Of a stretch of 13,830 bases of DNA, positions 1 through 7,404 are shown in pieces (the first letter of the stretch is position 1; each line of letters begins with the position of its first letter). The stretch is taken from contig CANQXC010000089.1 of the NCBI GenBank assembly GCA_947627785.1, forward strand, positions 1 through 13,830. Direction: 5' to 3'. This DNA is from an uncultured Clostridia bacterium (GTDB taxonomy: Bacteria; Bacillota; Clostridia; TANB77; CAG-508). Under the pieces are notes generated by a model. That model ran no database searches, was not told the DNA's origin, and saw only the letters and a program-made list of their open reading frames with translations. Made by a program: the position numbers and the translations under genes.

Positions 1-104
1 AACATATGTTTAAACCAGGAAATGAATGGATGATAGAAGAATTCCAAAAAGAAGTAGATAATAGATGGGAAGAATTACTAAAATTAGAAGAAGCAACAAA
101 ATGA
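1..104 (+). CDS. 3' end of an unidentified gene (partial)
   Basis: An open frame (codons from base 3) enters from the left edge and stops at TGA 102-104. It gives about 33 visible residues, rich in Glu, Lys and Trp (for example FKPGNEWMIEEFQ and RWEELLKLEEA), which would form a charged amphipathic C-terminal helix. An ATG at base 6 exists but no ribosome binding site can be seen before it, so this is more likely the tail of a longer protein than a 32-residue gene. The family is not recognised. No hairpin terminator was found after the stop. Confidence 0.5.
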   Translation, partial: HMFKPGNEWMIEEFQKEVDNRWEELLKLEEATK

Positions 105-324
105 AAAATATAAAAACTAAATAAAAAGTACAAAACACAAAATGAAAATAAAAAATAGATGAAAAAAATACCATTAATACTATAATAATAAAAACAAAAG
201 AAATAAAATGCACAAATAGCTTGTATTTTTATTCAATCTAAAAAATAAGATATATGTTTTAATATAAAAAAATAAAGAAAAATGACTAAATTTGAAAAAA
301 ATAGATAAATTTTAAAAAAAACTA
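105..324. other. AT-rich intergenic stretch with nothing recognisable
   Basis: This stretch is almost entirely A and T with long A runs. The only reverse-strand open frame across it is a Phe/Ile/Leu-rich low-complexity translation of the A runs, which is not a credible protein. No hairpin, repeat array or RNA gene was seen. Confidence 0.5.
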
Positions 325-353
325 TTGATTTTTTTAAAAAAATGTAGTATAAG
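325..353 (+). promoter_or_regulatory. Sigma-A-like promoter of the LANTG protein gene
   Basis: The -35 box TTGATT (325-330) and -10 box TATAAG (348-353) are separated by 17 bases, the ideal spacing. The start codon is 43 bases downstream. The gene is preceded by AAGGAG (382-387), eight bases from its ATG. Confidence 0.6.
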
Positions 354-395
354 TATTAAGTAGATTATTAATAATATATATAAGGAGAATAAAAA

Positions 396-761
396 ATGAG
401 TTTAAAGAAGAAAAGTTTAATAATAAGTATAATAGTTTTAATGTTGTTTGCATTAATAACTTTTAATTTAAAAGTATCTGCTAATGATAATAGTGGTTAT
501 TTGGATCTTACTACTAGACCTGATAATGAGAATACTGATGATGAAATTCCAGTAGATACACCAACAACACCTGCACCTACGACTCAAGATGGTAATGGTA
601 ATAACAATAATGGAAATAGTAATGTAGATGGTAATAATACAAATGAGCCAGGACAGTTAGCAAATACAGGTTTAGAAGATTTGCCATGGGCTATAATTGC
701 AGTATGTGCTGTATCAACAGTATTTGCATATAAGAAAATTAAAGAATATAAAGATGCTTAA
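396..761 (+). CDS. Small secreted protein with LANTG cell-wall sorting signal
   Basis: A 121-residue protein with all parts of a sortase substrate. It has a basic start (MSLKKK), a hydrophobic signal peptide core (about 8-22) and a likely cleavage after VSA (29). A Pro/Thr-rich then Asn/Gly-rich low-complexity stretch (51-86) follows. The C-terminal sorting signal has LANTG at 88-92, a membrane segment (about 97-112) and a positive tail (KKIKEYKDA). After both cleavages only about 62 residues would remain, with no folded domain visible, so it may act as a wall-anchored linker or peptide; that is inference. LANTG differs from the classical LPxTG; LAxTG signals are known for class E and some other sortases. 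Start: AAGGAG eight bases before the ATG. A sortase gene converges on it from the right, making that enzyme the natural candidate partner. Its precise job is unknown. Confidence 0.85.
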   Translation: MSLKKKSLIISIIVLMLFALITFNLKVSANDNSGYLDLTTRPDNENTDDEIPVDTPTTPAPTTQDGNGNNNNGNSNVDGNNTNEPGQLANTGLEDLPWAIIAVCAVSTVFAYKKIKEYKDA

Positions 762-769
762 TAAAGAAT

Positions 770-797
770 AAATAGATAGGATAACTCCTATCTATTT
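770..797. terminator. Bidirectional terminator between LANTG gene and sortase
   Basis: A perfect 12-bp stem (770-781 with 786-797) with a TAAC loop sits nine bases after the plus-strand stop codon. It is followed by a T-rich run (TTTTCTTT) on the plus strand and by TTCTTTATT on the minus strand, so it can end both converging transcripts. The sortase stop codon (788-790) lies inside the stem. Confidence 0.75.
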
Positions 798-1447
798 TCT
801 TTAGCCTTTAATATTAATCTTTTTTTATTGTAATTATTACATGTATACAAAGTTAATTCTTTTCTACTCCTATTTTGTTCAATGCAAGAAGTATCAGATG
901 CATCAGTCTCATATTTATCGTATACGATATATGAAACCGATTTTCCATTTAAATTATATAGAGTAATAACATCTCCAATATCTAATAATTTTAAATTACT
1001 AAAAAGCTCTCCATTATTATAATTGTGCCCAGCGATGCAAAAATTACCGGTGCTATTTAATGTATTACCTGCAAATTTACAAGGAGCAATTTTCAAAAAA
1101 TCGTCAGTTGTTCTTGAGAGTATTGGGTAACGTAAATTAATTTTTTTAATTTCTATAATACCTAAAATATCAGCACTTTCACCATTTTCTAAAACGATAC
1201 TTGGTAAATCTACAGGAGTAATAGAAGCATATAATTGTTGAATATCATATGCATTTAAAATTTTTTTAGATATATTATCTTTTTTTGAAATTTTAAAATA
1301 TAAAAAAGCATAATAAGAAGAAAAAGCAATTGCTACTAGTATTGAAAAAATGAATAAGAATTTATAAGGCTTTTTAATTTTTTTCATTTCTTTTTCATAA
1401 TTTATTAAATTATTTTCAATTTTTTCAGGAAAAATAATTTGATTCAT
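788..1447 (-). CDS. Sortase (membrane-anchored transpeptidase)
   Basis: Sortases cut a sorting signal outside the membrane and join the protein to an amine, usually peptidoglycan. Numbered from the ATG at 1447 (219 residues), there is one membrane segment (about 30-51) and then a sortase domain. The catalytic triad is visible: His141 in CIAGHNY, Cys203 in TLYTC, Arg210 in NKKR. The conserved upstream stretch ILGIIEI (95-101) and FSNLKLLDIGD (149-159) also match. The Cys-Arg spacing and the AGHN and TLYTC motifs suit the class A/D group better than class B; subclass is not certain. Start: the ATG at 1447 overlaps the ylbJ stop as ATGA, implying translational coupling. An in-frame ATG at 1480 would add 11 residues inside ylbJ and is less likely; one at 1387 (MKKIKK) is possible. 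It converges on the LANTG protein gene, its likely substrate. Confidence 0.88.
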   Translation of the reverse strand: MNQIIFPEKIENNLINYEKEMKKIKKPYKFLFIFSILVAIAFSSYYAFLYFKISKKDNISKKILNAYDIQQLYASITPVDLPSIVLENGESADILGIIEIKKINLRYPILSRTTDDFLKIAPCKFAGNTLNSTGNFCIAGHNYNNGELFSNLKLLDIGDVITLYNLNGKSVSYIVYDKYETDASDTSCIEQNRSRKELTLYTCNNYNKKRLILKAKENR

Positions 1448-2454
1448 ATTAATAAGTATGTGTAAAAAGCTGCAAAACATGCTTGCAACAATTTTCCAAA
1501 AAAGTATGGCTTTATTGAAATCTGAGCTTTAGATGTTATACTTAAAACTTGTAAAAGTACAGAAAATCCGCCAAAACCTAGAACAAATGAGGCAATAATA
1601 AGTTTAAAAGTAAATTTTAAAGAATTAAGATTTGCAATAAAAGAAATTCCATTTGTAACTTCTATAAATCCAGTAAGTATGCTCAGACTAAAAGCTTCTG
1701 GAATGCCAAAAAATGTTAAAATATGTGATGAAATAATATGAAGAATCTGGCTAGTATTAAGCATCGAGATAATAATTGAAAAAAGAACAACAAATCCTCC
1801 AATCATAAGTATTGTATTTATAGAACTTATAATACATTTAGATAAAACCTCTCCTAAATTGCAAAAAGATAAAGTATTATCATTGCTTATTGAATATTCA
1901 GAATTTCTATATAATCTTTCTTTAGATTTGCCCCACCATCTAAATAAAAATCCAGTAGTTAAACAAGCTAAAACATGTGTTAAAAACAGTAGTAAACCAA
2001 TAGATGCACTATAAAACATACCAATACCAACAGTTCCAACTATAAATAAAGGACCAGAATTATTAGTAAATGCTATTAATCTTTCAGCTTCTATAGAATT
2101 GCAAAGTTTTTGCTCTTTTAAATTTGCAACAATTTTAGCACCAACGGGATAACCGCTAATAATTCCCATAAGTAGAGCAAATGCTCCTTCACCAGGAACG
2201 TTAAAAATAGGGCGCATTAATTTATTAAGTAATTTTCCACATAGAGGTACAACATTAGTATATCCTAGAGCTTCAGTTGCTATAAAAAAAGGTAGGAGAG
2301 AGGGAAGTACAGAATTTGCCCATAAAGCTAAACCAGACTTTGCAGCAGCTAAATTATTTTTGGAAAAAAGTAACAAAAATAAAATAAATACGCAAATAAG
2401 AGTAGGCAAAATTAGAGATTTTATCTTAAACACAATACATTTGAAACCTTGCAT
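1444..2454 (-). CDS. ylbJ: Sporulation integral membrane protein YlbJ family
   Basis: A 336-residue polytopic membrane protein with about eight hydrophobic segments and the motifs of the YlbJ branch of the nucleoside-recognition (Gate) fold: ALWANSVLPSLLPFFI (43-58), GIISGYPVGAKI (97-108), NNSGPLFIVGTVG (131-143), GFIEVTNGI (262-270) and FGGFSVLLQ (294-302). In Bacillus subtilis, ylbJ is a mother-cell sporulation gene needed for heat-resistant spores; the transported substrate is not established. Length matches Clostridia homologues only approximately, being somewhat shorter than the Bacillus protein (from memory). Start: AAAGGA lies about 11 bases before the ATG at 2454. The downstream sortase overlaps it by ATGA, so the two are probably made together. 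No convincing promoter was found in the AT-rich leader, which is too AT-rich to tell a sigma-E site from background. Confidence 0.85.
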   Translation of the reverse strand: MQGFKCIVFKIKSLILPTLICVFILFLLLFSKNNLAAAKSGLALWANSVLPSLLPFFIATEALGYTNVVPLCGKLLNKLMRPIFNVPGEGAFALLMGIISGYPVGAKIVANLKEQKLCNSIEAERLIAFTNNSGPLFIVGTVGIGMFYSASIGLLLFLTHVLACLTTGFLFRWWGKSKERLYRNSEYSISNDNTLSFCNLGEVLSKCIISSINTILMIGGFVVLFSIIISMLNTSQILHIISSHILTFFGIPEAFSLSILTGFIEVTNGISFIANLNSLKFTFKLIIASFVLGFGGFSVLLQVLSITSKAQISIKPYFFGKLLQACFAAFYTYLLI

Positions 2455-2645
2455 AGAAACACATTTCCTTTCTTCATTGTATATTAATTTATATTAAAAG
2501 TAGTGGAAAATATGCTCTTTTACAATGACATTTAATCAAATATATGCTATTGATATTATAGCAATTAATTGCAAAATAAATTATGAATAAATAAAAGTCC
2601 TTATTACTGTAACTAATCAAGTAGACAATATTTAAAATAAATTGA

Positions 2646-2686
2646 AAAGCAGATTTTGGAGATTTTATATTTCCAAAATCTGCTTT
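2646..2686 (-). terminator. pflA terminator overlapping the end of the gene
   Basis: A perfect 15-bp stem (2646-2660 with 2672-2686) can extend inward by three more pairs including one G-T. On the minus strand it is followed by a T-rich run (TTTTCAATTTATTTT). The last pflA codons form one arm and the TAA stop (2665-2667) lies in the loop region. No gene lies between here and ylbJ, so the pfl transcript probably ends here. Confidence 0.75.
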
Positions 2687-3385
2687 GCTCTTTGGATATC
2701 GTTTTCATTGGCGGTTCTTATATCTTTTAAAGGATAATCAAAACCTAAATTTTCCCATTTATAAACACCTAAGTTATGATATGGATTTAGTTCAACTTTT
2801 TCAACAGTTTTTAATGATTTTATAAAATTCTTTAAATCAATTAAATCTTTTTCATCATCTGTTATTCCAGGAATAATAACTTGTCTAATCCAAATAGGAA
2901 TATTATTATCACTTAAATATTTAGCAAATTCTAATTCTAATTTATTAGAAGCACCCACTAAATCCTTACACTTTTCATCATTAATATGTTTTATATCTAA
3001 CAAAACCAAATCTGTTAATGATAAAACTTTTTTAATTTCATCTGTTAGTGGGAACATACCGAGAAGTATCAAGTGCAGTATGAAAATTTAATTTTTTTAA
3101 TTCAGTAAATAAGCTAATTAAAAATTTAGATTGCAATAAAGGTTCGCCACCAGTAGCAGTAACTCCACCATGAGAAAATTTTATATATTCTTCATATTTT
3201 TGTATTTTTTCTACTAATTCAGAAACAGACATATTTGTACCAGTATTAGTATTCCAAGTATCTCTATTATGGCAATATTTGCATTTTAAAGCACAACCTT
3301 GCAAGAAAATTACATATCTAATTCCAGGACCATCAACTGTACCCAATGTTTCTACAGAATGAATTTTACCAATTACATCTTCCAT
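2665..3385 (-). pseudogene. pflA: Pyruvate formate-lyase activating enzyme, frameshifted
   Basis: This radical-SAM enzyme installs the glycyl radical on pyruvate formate-lyase. The first frame (3385 to about 3062) carries the [4Fe-4S] motif CALKCKYC (Cys31, Cys35, Cys38), the VDGPGIR start region and GGEP (79-82). The second frame continues with FPLTDEIKK, LVLLDIKHI, IRQVIIPGITDD and VELNPYHNLG, all typical of PflA. Removing one base at 3061 or 3062 gives LDTSGMFPLTDE without a break and a 239-residue protein, the normal size. As written, the first frame reads through into a short unrelated tail and ends, so only a 115-residue fragment would be made. Start: AAGGAG six bases before the ATG at 3385. 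It lies downstream of its partner pflB on the same strand. No other damage is seen, so a base-calling error or very recent mutation is the likeliest cause. It could be entered as a normal gene if the base proves wrong. Confidence 0.9.
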
Positions 3386-3455
3386 AAATTGCTCCTTTTT
3401 AAATTTAAAACAACAATTTTATTTTTCTATATTTTTTAGTTAAGTATATAAATCC

Positions 3456-3521
3456 GCCAAACTCGAAAGGAGCTTCTATATTTTTTCAAATCTTAAAAAA
3501 TATAGAACTCCTGCGTTTGGC
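3456..3521 (-). repeat. Long imperfect inverted repeat between pflB and pflA
   Basis: The arms begin and end with GCCAAAC / GTTTGGC (3456-3462, 3515-3521), then a small internal loop, AGGAG/CTCCT, a one-base bulge, and a 13-bp stem TTCTATATTTTTT (3474-3486) with AAAAAATATAGAA (3495-3507). The loop is CAAATCTT. No long T run follows on the minus strand, so it is not a standard terminator. A further direct copy of TTCTATATTTTTT lies at 3425-3437. Lying in the pflB-pflA spacer, it may limit readthrough or protect the pflB message, which would fit the need for much more PflB than PflA; this is inference. Confidence 0.7.
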
Positions 3522-3566
3522 TACTTTGTACAATTAATAAGTTAACTGTATAATTCTAATACATTT

Positions 3567-5804
3567 TTAAATTGATTCATGAATCGTTCTGTTAATTACA
3601 TCTAATTGTTGTTCTCTGGTTAATTTAACGAAATTAACAGCATATCCAGAAACTCTAATAGTAAGTTGAGGATATTTTTCAGGATGATCCATAGCATCTA
3701 ATAACAAAGCTCTATCAAATACATTGACATTAATATGATGACTACGTTTTGCAAAATATCCATCAAGTAAAGAGGTTAGGTTATTAATTCTATCATCTAA
3801 ATCTTTACCTAATGTTTTAGGTGTGATAGAGAAGGTGAATGAAATACCATCTTCTGAATAAGTGTAAGGTAATTTTGCAATAGTATTTAATACTGCAAGA
3901 GCACCATGAGTATCTCTACCGTGTAATGGGTTTGCACCAGGTCCGAATGGAGCACCAGCACGTCTTCCATCAGGTGTATTTCCTGTATTTTTACCATAAA
4001 CAACATTTGAAGTAATAGTAAGAATTGATAGAGTAGGTTTTGAATTTCTGTATGTTTTTTGTTTTCTTAATTTATAAATAAATCTTTTAACAACATCAAT
4101 TGCAATATTATCAACTCTGTCATCATCATTACCATATTTTGGATAATCTCCTTCAACTTTGTAGTCCACAGCTAAGCCTGTTTCATCTCTAATAACTTTT
4201 ACTTTTGCATATTTAATAGCTGAAAGTGAATCTGCAACAACAGATAAACCAGCAATACCACATGCCATTGTTCTTAAAATATCTTGGTCGTGTAAAGCCA
4301 TTTCTAATTTTTCATAAGAATATTTATCATGCATATAGTGGATGATGTTTAATGCATTAATGTAAACTCTTGCAACCCAATCCATCATATTATCAAATTT
4401 TTCCATAACCTCATCATAATCTAAATATTCAGAACGAATTGGTTCAAACTTAGAAGCAACTTGTTTACCAGATATTTCATCTCTACCACCATTAATTGCA
4501 TATAATAAAGTTTTGGCTAAGTTACATCTAGCTCCAAAGAATTGCATTTGTTTACCAGTTCTCATAGCAGATACACAGCAAGCAATTGAATAATCATCTC
4601 CCCAGAATTCTCTCATTAAGTCGTCATTTTCATATTGAATAGAAGATGTCTGAACAGATAATCTTGCACAGAATTTTTTAAATCCTTCTGGTAATCTTGT
4701 TGACCATAAAACAGTCATATTTGGTTCTGGAGCAGGACCTAAATTTACTAATGTGTGTAACATTCTGAAAGAGTTTTTAGTAACTAAAGTTCTTCCATCA
4801 ACTCCCATACCACCAATAGATTCAGTTACCCAAACTGGATCTCCACTAAATAATTCATTATATTCTGGTGTTCTTAAAAATCTTATTAATCTTAATTTCA
4901 TAACAAAATGATCCATTAATTCTTGAGCTTGTTCTTCAGTTAAAGTACCATTTTTTAAATCTCTTTCAATATAAATATCTAAGAAAGAAGATGTTCTTCC
5001 TAAACTCATAGCTGCACCATTTTGTTCTTTTGTAGAGCCTAAATATCCAAAATATAGCCATTGAATAGCTTCTTTTGCATTACTTGCAGGACGAGAGATA
5101 TCAAAACCATAAGATTTAGCCATTTCTTTTAATTCATTTAAAGCTTCAATTTGGTCATGAACTTCTTCTCTATCTCTTACAGTTTCTGTAAATATAGAAG
5201 GAACTTCTAAAGATTGCATAACCTCTTGTTTATCAGCTATTAAAGCATCAATTCCGTATAGTGCAATTCTTCTATAATCACCAATAATTCTTCCTCTACC
5301 ATAACCATCTGGAAGACCAGTAATTATGTGTGAACTTCTAGCAGCTCTAATTTCTGGTGTATATGCTGCAAAAACTCCATCATTGTGAGTTCTTCTATAA
5401 TTTTTAAATATTGTTTCAACATCTTTTGAAAGCTTAACATCAATAGCTTCACAAGATTTTTCAACAATTCTAATACCTCCGTTTGGCATAATAGCTCTTT
5501 TTAAAGGCTCATCAGTTTGTAAACCAACTATTTGTTCAAGGTCTTTATTAATATAACCTGCTGGATGACTTGTAATGGTTGAAACTGTATTAGCATCAAC
5601 ACTAAGTACACCACCTTTTGATTCTTTTTCTTTTTTGTACAAATCTAGAACTGTGTCCCATAATTTTTTTGTATTTTCAGTAGGACCAGCTAAAAATTCA
5701 TCATTACCTTCATAAGGTGTATAATTCTTTTGGATAAAATTTCTAACGTTAATTTCGTGTCTCCATTCGCCACCTTTGAAATCTTTCCATTCTTCAAAAT
5801 TCAT
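3567..5804 (-). CDS. pflB: Formate C-acetyltransferase (pyruvate formate-lyase)
   Basis: Converts pyruvate and CoA to acetyl-CoA and formate in anaerobic cytoplasm using a glycyl radical. The 745-residue protein is close to the usual length. The adjacent active-site cysteines are Cys409-Cys410 in SIACCVSAMRTGKQ. The radical glycine is Gly720 in RVSGYAVNF near the C terminus. Other family stretches include the WRHEINVRNFI start, GYGRGRIIGDYRR and TPDGRRAGAPFGPGANP. Start: AAGGAGTGA lies upstream of the ATG at 5804; the gap to the ATG is a little long (about 12 bases from GGAG), but the run matches the anti-SD well. It has its own promoter and is followed by a 181-base spacer holding a long hairpin and then pflA, the activating enzyme. 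It can work only if an activase is supplied, so the pflA frameshift matters. Confidence 0.97.
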   Translation of the reverse strand: MNFEEWKDFKGGEWRHEINVRNFIQKNYTPYEGNDEFLAGPTENTKKLWDTVLDLYKKEKESKGGVLSVDANTVSTITSHPAGYINKDLEQIVGLQTDEPLKRAIMPNGGIRIVEKSCEAIDVKLSKDVETIFKNYRRTHNDGVFAAYTPEIRAARSSHIITGLPDGYGRGRIIGDYRRIALYGIDALIADKQEVMQSLEVPSIFTETVRDREEVHDQIEALNELKEMAKSYGFDISRPASNAKEAIQWLYFGYLGSTKEQNGAAMSLGRTSSFLDIYIERDLKNGTLTEEQAQELMDHFVMKLRLIRFLRTPEYNELFSGDPVWVTESIGGMGVDGRTLVTKNSFRMLHTLVNLGPAPEPNMTVLWSTRLPEGFKKFCARLSVQTSSIQYENDDLMREFWGDDYSIACCVSAMRTGKQMQFFGARCNLAKTLLYAINGGRDEISGKQVASKFEPIRSEYLDYDEVMEKFDNMMDWVARVYINALNIIHYMHDKYSYEKLEMALHDQDILRTMACGIAGLSVVADSLSAIKYAKVKVIRDETGLAVDYKVEGDYPKYGNDDDRVDNIAIDVVKRFIYKLRKQKTYRNSKPTLSILTITSNVVYGKNTGNTPDGRRAGAPFGPGANPLHGRDTHGALAVLNTIAKLPYTYSEDGISFTFSITPKTLGKDLDDRINNLTSLLDGYFAKRSHHINVNVFDRALLLDAMDHPEKYPQLTIRVSGYAVNFVKLTREQQLDVINRTIHESI

Positions 5805-5843
5805 AAATTAAAATCACTCCTTTTTTATTCGTTCCAATTAATT

Positions 5844-5872
5844 ATCATACCACAAAAGTGCCTAAAATACAA
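5844..5872 (-). promoter_or_regulatory. pflB promoter
   Basis: On the minus strand, -35 TTGTAT (5867-5872) and -10 TATGAT (5844-5849) are 17 bases apart, with a TGG extended -10 directly before the -10 box. The pflB start codon lies about 40 bases downstream. Confidence 0.6.
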
Positions 5873-5949
5873 CAAAAATTTAAAAAAATTTATGCCAGTG
5901 AAAATTTAAATATTATTAACATATTTTTCTAAATCTTTTTTATTTTCTC

Positions 5950-5978
5950 TTGATTAAATTCAATTAATATAATAAAAT
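5950..5978 (+). promoter_or_regulatory. pgi promoter
   Basis: TTGATT (5950-5955) and TAAAAT (5973-5978) are 17 bases apart. A perfect TATAAT (5968-5973) overlaps the -10 but would have poor spacing to this -35. The boxes lie about 36 bases before the pgi ATG, divergent from pflB. Confidence 0.5.
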
Positions 5979-6014
5979 GATACCATAAATAAACAGATGG
6001 GGAGGAATTAAAAA

Positions 6015-7322
6015 ATGTCAAATATAAAAGTATCTTTTGAAAATACTGGATTAGATAAAGAAGAATTAATGAAATACAGTGAGCAAGTAGAACAAGCACA
6101 TGATGAATTACATAATGTAGCAGATGATGAAAATGAATTTGTAGGCTGGTTACATTTACCAACTAATTATGATAAGGAAGAATTTGAGAGAATAAAGAAA
6201 AGTGCAGAGAAAATAAAAAAAGATTCAGAGGTATTTTTAGTAATAGGAATAGGTGGCTCATATTTAGGAGCAAGAGCAGTTATAGAATCATTAACAAATA
6301 CCTTTTATAATCTATTACCAAACAGAAAAACTCCACAAATATTTTTTGTAGGAAATAATATAAGCCCAAATTATATAAATGATTTATTAGAATGTATAGG
6401 AAATAAAGATATTTCAATAAATGTTATATCAAAATCAGGAACAACAACAGAACCTGCCATAGCATTTAGGATATTTAGAGAGTTTTTGGAATCAAAATAT
6501 GGAATTGATGAGGCAAGACGTAGAATATATATAACAACAGATAAAGAAAAAGGTGCTTTAAAGAAACTTGCAAACGAAGAAGAGTATGAAACTTTTGTTA
6601 TTCCAGATAACATAGGCGGTAGATATTCTGTTTTAACAGCAGTGGGATTATTACCAATTGCAGTAGCAGGTATAGATATAGATAAATTGATGTTTGGAGC
6701 AAAAACAGCAGAGGATAAATATAATGAAAAGACTGTAAAATATAATGAATGTTATCAATATGCAGTAACAAGAAACATATTAGATAAAAGGGGCAAAACA
6801 ACAGAAATATTAGTAAATTATGAACCAAAGATGCAATATTTTACAGAATGGTGGAAACAATTATATGGAGAAAGTGAAGGTAAAGACCATAAAGGAATAT
6901 TTCCAGCAGGAGCAATGTTTACAACAGATTTACATTCTTTAGGACAATATATACAAGATGGAAAAAGAAATTTATTTGAAACTGTTATAAGCATTGAAGA
7001 ACCAGAAACAGATATAAAAATAAAAAAAGATGCAGATAATGTAGATGGATTAAATTTCGTAGCAGATAAAACTATGGACTATGTAAATAAAAAAGCGATG
7101 GAGGGCACAATAGAAGCACATATTTCTGGAGGAGTACCAAATATTTTAATAACATTAAAAAAACTTGATGCAGAAGCATTAGGAGAACTTATCTACTTTT
7201 TTGAGCTTGCATGTGGAATATCTGGAAAAATATTAGGAGTAAATCCATTTAATCAACCAGGAGTAGAAGCGTACAAGAAAAATATGTTTAGATTGTTGGG
7301 AAAACCAGGGTATGAATCATAA
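6015..7322 (+). CDS. pgi: Glucose-6-phosphate isomerase
   Basis: Interconverts glucose 6-phosphate and fructose 6-phosphate in glycolysis and gluconeogenesis, in the cytoplasm. The 435-residue protein is near the length of the compact Firmicutes enzymes. It shows the sugar-phosphate binding segments GIGGSYLGARA (78-88) and ISKSGTTTE (138-146), the first family signature DNIGGRYSVLTA (198-209), GESEGKD (285-291, with the likely catalytic Glu286), and the second signature ending FNQPGVEAYKK with the active-site Lys421. Start: GGGGAGG lies nine bases before the ATG. lgt follows on the same strand after 95 bases with no clear promoter or terminator between them, so the two may share a transcript. 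The divergent neighbour pflB acts later in the same sugar fermentation route. Confidence 0.97.
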   Translation: MSNIKVSFENTGLDKEELMKYSEQVEQAHDELHNVADDENEFVGWLHLPTNYDKEEFERIKKSAEKIKKDSEVFLVIGIGGSYLGARAVIESLTNTFYNLLPNRKTPQIFFVGNNISPNYINDLLECIGNKDISINVISKSGTTTEPAIAFRIFREFLESKYGIDEARRRIYITTDKEKGALKKLANEEEYETFVIPDNIGGRYSVLTAVGLLPIAVAGIDIDKLMFGAKTAEDKYNEKTVKYNECYQYAVTRNILDKRGKTTEILVNYEPKMQYFTEWWKQLYGESEGKDHKGIFPAGAMFTTDLHSLGQYIQDGKRNLFETVISIEEPETDIKIKKDADNVDGLNFVADKTMDYVNKKAMEGTIEAHISGGVPNILITLKKLDAEALGELIYFFELACGISGKILGVNPFNQPGVEAYKKNMFRLLGKPGYES

Positions 7323-7352
7323 TAAATGTTTAAATTTGATAATATTTTAGAA

Positions 7353-7404
7353 TTAAATAGCGCATAGTATAGAGGGTAAAAGCTTAAAACTATGTGCTAT
7401 TTAA
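7353..7404 (+). repeat. Hairpin in the pgi-lgt spacer, next to the lgt SD
   Basis: A 16-bp stem (7353-7368 with 7389-7404), broken only by one G-U pair, encloses a 20-base loop. The right arm ends two bases before the lgt SD (AGAGGG, 7406-7411). The loop carries a second SD-like AGAGGG (7371-7376). Only a short T run closes the stem, so it is not a convincing terminator; a leader structure affecting lgt translation or message stability is possible. Confidence 0.65.

Noticed and set aside
1448..1480. Longer sortase start at 1480
   Set aside because: It would lie well inside ylbJ and add a segment unlike other sortases; the ATGA overlap at 1447 is the more usual arrangement.
2561..2572. Perfect 12-base palindrome GCAATTAATTGC upstream of ylbJ
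   Set aside because: It is short and AT-rich, has no extended symmetry and is not tied to a clear promoter, so chance is likely.
2455..2645. Sigma-E promoter for ylbJ
   Set aside because: Several CATAnnnT-like -10 sequences occur but none has a matching -35 at the right distance; the region is too AT-rich to choose.
2665..3385. Two separate genes (135 and 115 residues) instead of one pflA
   Set aside because: The two pieces are the N- and C-terminal halves of one PflA and join perfectly when one base is removed. The apparent start of the second piece has no SD and begins with residues unrelated to the family.
3456..3521. Insertion-sequence remnant or MITE with GCCAAAC ends
   Set aside because: No flanking target duplication is visible and no second copy is present in the window; a genome search would be needed.
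5890..5930. Possible Rex-type redox operator upstream of pflB
   Set aside because: TGTTAATAATATTTAAA is only loosely like TTGTTAANNNNTTAACAA and the surroundings are almost pure A/T, so the match is not meaningful.
5929..6162. Reverse-strand and other overlapping open frames within pgi, gatA and gatB
   Set aside because: They are out-of-frame translations of AT-rich coding DNA, rich in Leu, Ile, Phe and His, without SD sites or domains.
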